The position numbers were made by a program, and so were the translations under genes. A stretch of 22,311 bases of DNA from GCA-002731945 sp036344135 (lineage in GTDB: Bacteria > Pseudomonadota > Alphaproteobacteria > MED-G09), in assembly GCA_036344135.1 (NCBI GenBank), contig JAYYUG010000108.1:1-22311 (forward strand), given 5' to 3'. Positions 1 through 6,849 of the stretch are shown here, one piece after another. Position 1 is the first letter of the stretch; each line of letters starts with the position of its first letter. A model generated the notes under the pieces. The model saw only the letters and a list, made by a program, of their open reading frames with translations. It made no database searches and was not told the origin of the DNA.

Positions 1-447
1 ATTAATGTTGATGAATATTGTAGGACCTCCGACAAAGAAATTTTATCTGCTGGAGATTGTACCTTACATCCCAACTTTTATTATAAAAAGAGTATTAGAT
101 TGGAATCAGTTCATAATGCAATTGAACAAGGGAAAACTGTAGCTTCAACTATTTTAGGAAAAAAAATTCCTTATGATCAAATACCCTGGTTTTGGTCTGA
201 TCAGTATAACCTAAAATTACAAATAGCCGGTTTAATTTCAGACTATGACGATTATATTATCAGAGGAGAAAGAGGTGAAGATTCTTTTGCAGTTTTTTAC
301 CTCAAAGATGGAAAGATTTGCGCTTCAGATTGCATCAACAGGGCGGCTGAGCATATGTTGTCTAGGAAAATAATTTCAGAAGGAATTTTTCTTGAGCCTG
401 AAAAATTAGCTGATGAATCGCGACCAATTAAAGATTTATTAAACTAA
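1..447 (+). CDS. FAD-dependent ferredoxin reductase, C-terminal part (5' end outside window)
   Basis: The reading frame is open from base 1, so this is the last 148 residues of a longer protein. The visible start-like TTG at base 100 is internal: the residues before it (CRTSDKEILSAGDCTLHPNF) already match the family. SAGDC is the second FAD-binding motif, RLESVHNAIEQGKTVA is the conserved helix after it, and IPWFWSDQY begins the C-terminal domain of the rhodocoxin/putidaredoxin reductase type. Such enzymes pass electrons from NAD(P)H through FAD to a small [2Fe-2S] ferredoxin, which feeds a cytochrome P450 or a ring-hydroxylating oxygenase. The ferredoxin gene follows 68 bp downstream on the same strand, which fits an electron-transfer pair. 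The terminal oxygenase is not in the window, so the pathway is unknown. Confidence 0.88.
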   Translation: MNVDEYCRTSDKEILSAGDCTLHPNFYYKKSIRLESVHNAIEQGKTVASTILGKKIPYDQIPWFWSDQYNLKLQIAGLISDYDDYIIRGERGEDSFAVFYLKDGKICASDCINRAAEHMLSRKIISEGIFLEPEKLADESRPIKDLLN

Positions 448-515
448 TTGTAATTTAGTGTAAAATTCAGTTATAAGAGCAATCTAATTTAATAATTATT
501 CTTTAGAGAAATGAT

Positions 516-836
516 TTGGTTAATATAACTTACGTAGAAGATAGTGGAGAAGAGCATAACGTAGATGTTGAAGAAGGCATATCTCTAATGGAAGGCGCGG
601 TCTCAAATTCAATACCAGGCATAGATGCTGATTGTGGGGGTGGGTGTGCTTGTGCTACCTGTATGATTTTTGTAAATGCCGATTGGCAAAAAAAACTTAA
701 TGCAATGGAAGAAGAAGAAGAAAGTATGTTGGACTTTCATGAATATCGAACAGAAGAATCTAGATTAGCTTGTCAGATCCCAATAACCCCTGAATTAGAC
801 GGTATCGTTGTTAAGATGCCTCCTTCTCAACAATAA
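516..836 (+). CDS. [2Fe-2S] ferredoxin, putidaredoxin/rhodocoxin type
   Basis: This 106-residue protein has the cluster-binding pattern of vertebrate-type/P450 ferredoxins: Cys40-x5-Cys46-x2-Cys49, then Cys86 in RLACQIP. One extra cysteine, Cys44, lies within the cluster loop. The conserved GISLMEGAV and DADCGGGCACATC stretches are present and the length is normal for the family. The TTG at 516 is chosen as the start because an in-frame TAG lies just upstream (504-506) and the very N-terminal residues already match the family; a weak purine-rich AGAGAA precedes it. The protein probably accepts electrons from the reductase encoded immediately upstream and donates them to a P450 or other oxygenase. 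It ends 11 bp from the 3' end of the convergent ahcY gene. Confidence 0.92.
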   Translation: MVNITYVEDSGEEHNVDVEEGISLMEGAVSNSIPGIDADCGGGCACATCMIFVNADWQKKLNAMEEEEESMLDFHEYRTEESRLACQIPITPELDGIVVKMPPSQQ

Positions 837-847
837 TTATTCATTTT

Positions 848-2140
848 CTAATACCTATAGTGATCTGGTTTAAAGGGCCCATCCTTATTAATACTTAAAT
901 AGTCAGCCTGATCATCACTTAATTTGGTAAGTTTTACTCCTAACTTTTTAAGATGCAAATACGCTACTTTTTCATCAAGATGCTTTGGTAAGACATAAAC
1001 ATTATTTTGATATTTTTTGTAATTTTTCCAAATTTCAATTTGAGCTAAAACTTGGTTGGAAAAAGATGCACTCATAACAAAACTCGGATGACCAGTAGCA
1101 CATCCTAAATTTACCAATCTTCCTTCTGCTAGAAGTATAATTCTTTTTTTATCTGAAAATTCGATTTCATCGACTTGAGGTTTAACATTATGCCATTTAA
1201 AATTTCTAAGCTTATCAACTTGTATTTCGCTATCAAAATGGCCGATATTAGCGACAATAGCTCGGTCTTTCATTTCCCTCATGTGGTCAAGTGTTATAAC
1301 GTCCTTATTGCCTGTGGCGGTTACAAAAATATCAGCTTTTTCTGCATACTCTTCCATTGTAGAAACTTCATAACCTTGCATTGAAGCCTGAAGAGCACAT
1401 ATGGGATCTATTTCGGTTATTACAACTCTTGCACCTTGAGACTTTAAAGATTCGGCTGAACCTTTACCTACATCACCAAAACCACAAACTACTGCAATCT
1501 TTCCTCCTAACATGACATCTGTAGCTCTCTTTAAACCATCAACTAAACTTTCTCTACATCCATATAAATTATCAAATTTAGATTTAGTGACTGAGTCATT
1601 AACGTTTATAGCAGGTACTCTTAGGGTATTATTCTTCTCCATTTCATAAAGTCTTAAGACTCCTGTAGTTGTTTCTTCGGATAGACCTCTAATATTTTTT
1701 AATAGTGCAGGATATTTTTCATGGACAATCTTAGTGAGATCCCCTCCATCATCCAAAATTAGATTAGGAGCCCATGCGTCTGACCCAGAGAGAGTTTTTT
1801 CTATACACCAATCATACTCCTCTTCAGTTTCTCCTTTCCAAGCAAAAACCGGTATGTTTTTACTTGCTATTGCCGCAGCCGCATGGTCTTGAGTGGAAAA
1901 GATATTACATGAAGACCATCTTACAGAAGCCCCTAATGCAATTAATGTTTCAATTAGTACTGCTGTTTGAACTGTCATATGAAGACATCCAACAATATTT
2001 GCGCCTTTCAACGGTTGGGAAGAAGAATATTCTCTTCTTAATGCCATCAAACCAGGCATTTCTGTTTCTGCGATGTTTATTTCTTTTTGGCCCCAATCAG
2101 CCAGTTTAATATCAGCTACTTTATAATCTTGAAATTGCAT
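848..2140 (-). CDS. ahcY: adenosylhomocysteinase (S-adenosyl-L-homocysteine hydrolase)
   Basis: This is a cytosolic NAD-dependent enzyme that splits S-adenosylhomocysteine into adenosine and homocysteine, removing the inhibitory product of methyltransferases. The 430 residues show the substrate-domain signature SSCNIFSTQDHAAAAIA, the catalytic region VNDSVTKSKFDN, the NAD-binding Rossmann loop CGFGDVGKG and the conserved C-terminal tail PFKPDHYRY. The stretch ILDDGGDLTKIVHEKYPALL runs almost directly into SEETTTG, so the insertion of roughly 35-40 residues found in many bacterial and plant enzymes at this point is missing. A good AGGAAAG ribosome site precedes the ATG. The gene lies 30 bp after ptsH and is the last of the chvI-chvG-PTS operon, a classic alphaproteobacterial neighbourhood. 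No SAH riboswitch fits in the short gap. Confidence 0.97.
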   Translation of the reverse strand: MQFQDYKVADIKLADWGQKEINIAETEMPGLMALRREYSSSQPLKGANIVGCLHMTVQTAVLIETLIALGASVRWSSCNIFSTQDHAAAAIASKNIPVFAWKGETEEEYDWCIEKTLSGSDAWAPNLILDDGGDLTKIVHEKYPALLKNIRGLSEETTTGVLRLYEMEKNNTLRVPAINVNDSVTKSKFDNLYGCRESLVDGLKRATDVMLGGKIAVVCGFGDVGKGSAESLKSQGARVVITEIDPICALQASMQGYEVSTMEEYAEKADIFVTATGNKDVITLDHMREMKDRAIVANIGHFDSEIQVDKLRNFKWHNVKPQVDEIEFSDKKRIILLAEGRLVNLGCATGHPSFVMSASFSNQVLAQIEIWKNYKKYQNNVYVLPKHLDEKVAYLHLKKLGVKLTKLSDDQADYLSINKDGPFKPDHYRY

Positions 2141-2170
2141 TTCTTTCCTAAATTAAAAATTATACTACCT

Positions 2171-2464
2171 CTATTCGTAAAATTGATTGTTAAATAATTC
2201 TTTTATAGCTTTAAAAGCTCTATGAGCATCAGGACCAATTATTGATAACCTAACTTTTTTTCCGTAATTAGCCCCTAACATCATTAAATCCATAATTTCC
2301 CTACATGAGACATCTTGATCCTCATTATTGCATATCATTCCTATTTTAATATCAGATTCAAATAAATTTGCACACTCTACAAGTTTTTTTGAAGCGCGAG
2401 CATGTAGCCCTTTCTCATTAATAATTTTAAGTTCTTTTTGGATCTTCTTATTCATTATCTTCAT
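2171..2464 (-). CDS. ptsH: HPr-like phosphocarrier protein with Ser46 replaced by Glu
   Basis: This is a small (97-residue) phosphocarrier of the regulatory phosphotransferase system. The active site NEKGLHARAS is intact: His21 corresponds to the phospho-accepting His15 of classical HPr, and Arg23 to Arg17. The second regulatory site normally reads K/T-S-I-M-G-L-M-x-L; here it is REIMDLMMLG, so the serine phosphorylated by HPr kinase (Ser46) is Glu56. The loop before it is about four residues longer than in Bacillus HPr. The gene overlaps the end of the EIIA gene by 17 bp, so the two are translationally coupled; a second ATG three codons in (2455) is an alternative start. No HPr kinase gene is present in this operon. 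The His-dependent function in the PTS relay is likely kept, but the serine-based switch is not. Confidence 0.93.
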   Translation of the reverse strand: MKIMNKKIQKELKIINEKGLHARASKKLVECANLFESDIKIGMICNNEDQDVSCREIMDLMMLGANYGKKVRLSIIGPDAHRAFKAIKELFNNQFYE

Positions 2465-2867
2465 TCATTCTTTCAGAGAGTATCTCGCTTGCTATAGAAA
2501 TATATTTGTGTGCTGCTTCTTCACTTGATTTAACAGCATTTTCTAAAGAAGAATTTTCTCTCAAAGATCCTAACTTAATTAACATTGGTAAATTAACTCC
2601 AGCCATAACTTCAATTTTTTTAGGTTCTAGAAATGAAATAGCAAGATTAGATGGAGTTCCCCCAAACATATCTGTTAAGATTATTACTCCCTTCCCATCA
2701 TCCACCATTGAAATTAATTCCTCTATTTCTATTCTTCTCTTATCCATATTGTCATCGGGACCTATGCAAATAATTCCAATCTTTCTTTGGGGACCAATAA
2801 TATGTTCCATAGCGTTTCTTAGCTCCAAAGCAAGATTTCCATGTGTAACAATTATTATTCCTATCAT
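2448..2867 (-). CDS. manX: PTS EIIA component, mannose-family (regulatory PTS)
   Basis: This 139-residue protein matches the EIIA(Man) fold. The phospho-accepting histidine is His9 in IIIVTHGNLA, and ILTDMFGGTPSNLA is the second family signature. In Alphaproteobacteria this stand-alone EIIA accepts phosphate from HPr and acts in regulation rather than sugar uptake; no membrane EIIC or EIID subunit is encoded here. An AAGGAA ribosome site precedes the ATG. It starts only 13 bp after the chvG stop. In most Alphaproteobacteria the hprK gene sits in exactly that gap, and here there is no room for it. The function is inferred from family and position; the symbol ptsM is also used for this gene. 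Confidence 0.92.
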   Translation of the reverse strand: MIGIIIVTHGNLALELRNAMEHIIGPQRKIGIICIGPDDNMDKRRIEIEELISMVDDGKGVIILTDMFGGTPSNLAISFLEPKKIEVMAGVNLPMLIKLGSLRENSSLENAVKSSEEAAHKYISIASEILSERMNEDNE

Positions 2868-2880
2868 TTTTGATTCCTTT

Positions 2881-4404
2881 TTAATGAGTTAAGGGAAAAA
2901 CAACAGTAAAAATTGCTCCCCCATTTTCCCTATTTGCAGCCACAATTGAGCCGCCGTGGGCTTTTACTATTTGTTTACATATTGATAGTCCCAAGCCGGA
3001 GTTATTTCCAAAGTTTTTATCATGGGGTCTGTAAGTATAGAATCTCTCAAATACCTTATTAAGACTCTCTTTTGGTATACCTGGTCCATTATCTTTAACT
3101 TCAATAATTGCACCTCTTTTCCCCGACCATAATGATATTTCAATGTGAGATCCTTTATTGGAAAAAGAAAGAGCATTATCAACAAGATTATGGAAAACTT
3201 GAGCAATTCTATCCGGTATTCCCTCTATTCTTATTTCGTCTTCTGATATTTTATAATTAATAGTTACCCCTAACTGTTTTGACAAAGCTGATTCTGCAAC
3301 TTCAACTACAGAATGTAAAATATCTCTTAGATCAATAATTTCAAATTCACCCTTAGCTAGCTCTATTTCTAATCGAGAAGAAGATGAAATATCTGAGATT
3401 AGCCTATCTAATCTTCTTAGATCCTTAAAAGCTATATTTATAAGTTGTTTTCTCTCATCTTCATTGTTGGAAATATTTAAGGTTTCAATTGCGCTTTGCA
3501 AAGATGTTAGAGGGTTTTTTACCTCGTGTGCAACATCCGCGGCAAAAGCTTCAACAGCTTTAACCCTATCCTGTAACGCTTGTGTCATTCTTCTTATGGA
3601 TCTTGATAAAGCCCCTATCTCATCTCTTCTACTGTCCATAATTGGAGTTTCACCAACACCAGCATTAGAAACACCTTCTGCGGCTTTAGATAATCTATTT
3701 AATGGTCTTGCTATATTACTGGTGAGAACAGCCGACAAAAATAAACTAACAGATAATGCAATTATGAAGACTCGAATAAATCCTTCTCGACCCTCTTGTA
3801 ATATTAGCCCAATATCTTCTTCTTCGGTTGTCAATAAGAGTGCGCTTACTATCTTGGAATTGTTAATAACAGGGACAGTTACATGAACTGTTATACCTCC
3901 GTTCTCAAGTTTATATTCTTTCGCTGTAATCTTGCCATTTAAGGCATTTTCTAGATCTTCAAATGAATACCCTTCTTTAGGTAGCAAAGGAGCGTTCCTC
4001 TCAAAATAATTTCCGATAACATCTGAAATTTTATCAAATAGGGCGATTTTGTTTTCTTCATTATTATTTAGTGATTTATTAGACTCCTCAAAATCCTGTG
4101 TGTCATAATAATTTTCTTTGTGATTGTCGAAAATTCTTGTACGGGTTTTTACAATGACATTTTCTTGTCGTTTTAGGACAAACTTGTTTATGTTTTCCCT
4201 AAATGAAATAGAAATTTCAGGCTCTAAATAAAATGAAAAAGCGAAAAGATTTGCTTGTACTAGAAGAGCCTCCTTTCTGGCTTCTATCAAATTATCTTCA
4301 GATTTATCTACATATATGAATCCAAAAGCGAGAAGTATTAAGCCCAAAGAATTTATAACTATTATTCTCGAAGCAAGAGAAGAGGGTTTTAAAAAATTAA
4401 ACAT
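2881..4404 (-). CDS. chvG: ChvG/ExoS-type sensor histidine kinase
   Basis: This is a membrane sensor kinase of 507 residues, normal for ChvG. It has a first transmembrane helix at about 13-32, a periplasmic sensor region at about 33-208 rich in Asn and acidic residues, a second helix at about 209-228, and a HAMP linker at about 229-281. The phospho-acceptor helix FAADVAHEVKNPLTS carries His293. The ATPase domain shows the N box (HNLVDNALSFS), G1 box (DNGPGIP) and G2 box (GLGLSICKQIV). It starts six bases after the chvI stop, so the pair is co-transcribed. In Rhizobiales the homologous pair responds to acid and envelope stress and controls surface polysaccharides and central metabolism. The signal sensed here is unknown, and the N-terminal SSLASRI motif matches the ChvG family. 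Confidence 0.93.
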   Translation of the reverse strand: MFNFLKPSSLASRIIVINSLGLILLAFGFIYVDKSEDNLIEARKEALLVQANLFAFSFYLEPEISISFRENINKFVLKRQENVIVKTRTRIFDNHKENYYDTQDFEESNKSLNNNEENKIALFDKISDVIGNYFERNAPLLPKEGYSFEDLENALNGKITAKEYKLENGGITVHVTVPVINNSKIVSALLLTTEEEDIGLILQEGREGFIRVFIIALSVSLFLSAVLTSNIARPLNRLSKAAEGVSNAGVGETPIMDSRRDEIGALSRSIRRMTQALQDRVKAVEAFAADVAHEVKNPLTSLQSAIETLNISNNEDERKQLINIAFKDLRRLDRLISDISSSSRLEIELAKGEFEIIDLRDILHSVVEVAESALSKQLGVTINYKISEDEIRIEGIPDRIAQVFHNLVDNALSFSNKGSHIEISLWSGKRGAIIEVKDNGPGIPKESLNKVFERFYTYRPHDKNFGNNSGLGLSICKQIVKAHGGSIVAANRENGGAIFTVVFPLTH

Positions 4405-4410
4405 ATTTTT

Positions 4411-5103
4411 TTATTGGTTAAAGCGATATCCTACACCATACAATGTTTCTATAGAGTCAAAATTTTTATCTTTAGACTTAAATTTCCTTCTAATTCTTTT
4501 TATATGGCTGTCGATTGTTCTGTCATCAACATAAATATTATCATCATATGCTGCAGACATCAGTTGGTCCCTACTTTTTACGTAACCTGGTCTATTAACT
4601 AGGTTTTCTAGAATTAGAAATTCAGTAACTGTAAGTTTAATTTGTATTTCCCTCCAAATGCATTCGTGTCGACTTATATTAAGATTAAGATCCCCCCTTT
4701 TTAAAAAATTATCTTCGCTAAGTGAATTAGGATCTGAAATTTTTGAAACGCGTTTAAGAATTGTTTTAACTCGTTCTATTAATAATTTTTGTGAGAAGGG
4801 CTTTGTAATATAATCATCTGCACCCATTTTAAGACCTAATAACTGATCAATTTCGTCGTCCTTAGAAGTTAGGAATATTACTGGTATATCTGAACTAAGC
4901 CTTAGTTTTTGAAGAACTTCTAATCCATCAAGTCTTGGCATCTTAATGTCCAAGATTGCTATATCATAATCCTCCTTAATTAATGATTCTAATCCAGTTT
5001 TTCCATCCGAAAAGGTCACAACCTCGTATCTTTCGGCCTTAAGAGCAAGGCTCAAAGATGCGAGAATATTTTGATCATCATCGATTAAACAAATCTTAAC
5101 CAT
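4411..5103 (-). CDS. chvI: ChvI-type response regulator, OmpR family
   Basis: This is a cytosolic transcription factor of 230 residues. The N-terminal receiver has the acidic cluster DDD at 8-10, the phospho-acceptor Asp52 in AILDIKMPRLDG, and the conserved Lys in GADDYITKPF. The C-terminal winged helix of the OmpR/PhoB type runs from about 125, including KLTVTEFLILENLVNRPG, VDDRTIDSHIKRIRRK and YGVGYRF. It is the first gene of the minus-strand block and is followed directly by its kinase. The divergent pckA promoter region lies upstream. In rhizobia ChvI is needed for normal pckA-related carbon metabolism, so control of the shared spacer is plausible, but I can point to no clear ChvI site here. 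Confidence 0.94.
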   Translation of the reverse strand: MVKICLIDDDQNILASLSLALKAERYEVVTFSDGKTGLESLIKEDYDIAILDIKMPRLDGLEVLQKLRLSSDIPVIFLTSKDDEIDQLLGLKMGADDYITKPFSQKLLIERVKTILKRVSKISDPNSLSEDNFLKRGDLNLNISRHECIWREIQIKLTVTEFLILENLVNRPGYVKSRDQLMSAAYDDNIYVDDRTIDSHIKRIRRKFKSKDKNFDSIETLYGVGYRFNQ

Positions 5104-5174
5104 TAATCTTTTCTATTTCTTAAAAATCTAATTAATTCAATAAAATTTATACATAGAGTATATAATAGGTTTCA

Positions 5175-5202
5175 TTGAAAGTTGATAATATTCTGTTATA
5201 AA
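5175..5202 (+). promoter_or_regulatory. putative sigma70-type promoter of pckA
   Basis: TTGAAA at 5175-5180 and TATAAA at 5197-5202 are separated by 16 bp; each differs from the consensus hexamer at one position. It lies in the 132-bp spacer between the divergent chvI and pckA genes, about 30 bp before the pckA start, in the right orientation. The spacer is very AT-rich, so chance matches are possible. Confidence 0.45.
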
Positions 5203-5235
5203 TATTTATTAAATTCTATTTGGGAAGATAAGTAA

Positions 5236-6846
5236 TTGAGTGAAATAGGTAAAAATTTCTCAGCTATAAATGCTAGTGATCACGGTTTTCGAAATATAAG
5301 AAAACTTTACTGGAATATGAATCAAAAGGATATATACAAAATATCTTTGGATAAGAATGAAGGTAAATTATCTAAAGACGGAGTGCTTGTTGTCAAAACA
5401 GGGGTTCACACTGGAAGATCAGCCAATGATAAATACATCGTTAAATCTAATAATAATGAAGAAACTATTTGGTGGGAAAATAACAAAGCAATAACAGAAG
5501 AGAATTTTGATTTTCTTTATGATGATGTTATAGAATATTGCGAAGGTAAAGAAATTTTTATACAGGATTTATTTGGAGGAGCAGATCCTTCTCACCGATT
5601 ATCAACGAGAATTTATACAGAATATGCTTGGCATTCTCTTTTTATACAAAATTTACTAATTGAGGTTGAGGATATAGAAAAAAAAGATTTTATTCCTGAG
5701 TTTGTTATTATTGATATACCGAGTTTTAAAGCCAAACCTGACAGACATGGCAGTAATTCTGAAACCTTAATAGCAGTCAATTTTGATAAGAAAATGATTA
5801 TTATTACTGGTACTTCTTATGCAGGAGAAATTAAGAAATCTGTTTTTACAATGTTAAATTATTTATTACCACAAAAAAATGTGATGCCAATGCATTGTTC
5901 CGTGAATGTAGGAGAGGATTCGGGTCCAGCAATATTTTTTGGTCTTTCTGGTACAGGTAAAACAACCTTATCAGCTGATCCCAGTCGGATTCTTATTGGC
6001 GATGATGAGCATGGTTGGTCCGATGATGGAATTTTTAATTTTGAAGGTGGGTGTTATGCAAAAATGATAAGACTTTCGCAAGAGGCTGAACCTGAGATAT
6101 ATCAGACCACAAAACGTGAAGGTACTATACTTGAAAATGTTGTACTAAATGAGGAAACTGGAGAAATAGATCTAGACGATGATAGCCTTGCTGAAAATAC
6201 ACGTGGCGCTTATCCTTTAACTTTTATTCCAAATTCGAGTGAAACAGGCATAACAACCATTCCTAGAAATATTATTTTGTTAACTTGTGATTCTTTCGGA
6301 ATTTTACCCCCAGTTGCAAAACTTTCGGCCTCGCAGACAATGTATCATTTTTTGTCTGGTTATACTGCAAGAGTTGCTGGTACAGAGAAAGGTGTTGATG
6401 AGCCTGAAGCTACTTTTTCTTCTTGTTATGGAGCTCCATTTATGCCCCTCCATCCTATTGTTTATGGAAAACTATTAAAAAAACTAATAGCTAAGCATAA
6501 GGTTAATTGTTGGTTGGTTAATACTGGCTGGACAGGAGGCCCTTATGGCGAAGGTAAAAGAATGCCAATTGTCGCAACACGGAATTTACTATCTGCTGCT
6601 TTAGATGGAACACTTCTAAAGGAAGATATGAAGAAAGATAAATTTTTTGGATTTGAAGTTCCTTTAAATGTAGAAGGGGTAGATGAAAAAATTTTAAACC
6701 CCAGAGAGACTTGGAAAGATAAACAAAATTATGATATGCAGGCATTTCAGCTTGTACAAATGTTCTCAGATAATTTTGAATCGTTCAAAGAGCATGTAGA
6801 TATGGAAATTATAGATGCTGCGCCCAACTTACAGGCTGCAGAATAA
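5236..6846 (+). CDS. pckA: phosphoenolpyruvate carboxykinase (ATP)
   Basis: This enzyme catalyses the first committed step of gluconeogenesis: oxaloacetate plus ATP gives phosphoenolpyruvate, CO2 and ADP. It is 536 residues long, normal for the ATP-dependent family. Visible motifs are the substrate-binding TGVHTGRSANDK (Arg61), the P-loop GLSGTGKTT at about 236-244, the metal/phosphate motif IGDDEHGWSD at about 254-263, and the adenine-site region NTGWTGGPYGEGKRM. The start is TTG at 5236: an in-frame TAA directly precedes it, and the residues before the first internal Met (GFRNIRKLYWN) already align with other alphaproteobacterial enzymes, so an internal ATG would remove conserved sequence. 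A GGGAAG ribosome site lies upstream. The gene is divergent from chvI and convergent with polA, with only three bases between the stop codons. Confidence 0.97.
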   Translation: MSEIGKNFSAINASDHGFRNIRKLYWNMNQKDIYKISLDKNEGKLSKDGVLVVKTGVHTGRSANDKYIVKSNNNEETIWWENNKAITEENFDFLYDDVIEYCEGKEIFIQDLFGGADPSHRLSTRIYTEYAWHSLFIQNLLIEVEDIEKKDFIPEFVIIDIPSFKAKPDRHGSNSETLIAVNFDKKMIIITGTSYAGEIKKSVFTMLNYLLPQKNVMPMHCSVNVGEDSGPAIFFGLSGTGKTTLSADPSRILIGDDEHGWSDDGIFNFEGGCYAKMIRLSQEAEPEIYQTTKREGTILENVVLNEETGEIDLDDDSLAENTRGAYPLTFIPNSSETGITTIPRNIILLTCDSFGILPPVAKLSASQTMYHFLSGYTARVAGTEKGVDEPEATFSSCYGAPFMPLHPIVYGKLLKKLIAKHKVNCWLVNTGWTGGPYGEGKRMPIVATRNLLSAALDGTLLKEDMKKDKFFGFEVPLNVEGVDEKILNPRETWKDKQNYDMQAFQLVQMFSDNFESFKEHVDMEIIDAAPNLQAAE

Positions 6847-6849
6847 TCC

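Noticed and set aside
2141..2170. SAH or SAM riboswitch upstream of ahcY
   Set aside because: Only 30 bp separate ptsH and ahcY, too short for either structure.
2967..3206. 79-codon minus-strand frame inside chvG in another reading frame
   Set aside because: It is covered by the well-conserved ATPase domain of ChvG and has no family match.
3464..3886. Plus-strand frame of 140 codons antisense to chvG
   Set aside because: It lies wholly within chvG, encodes no recognisable motif and has no ribosome site; a shadow frame. The same holds for 1774-2109, 2506-2892 and 12898-13101.
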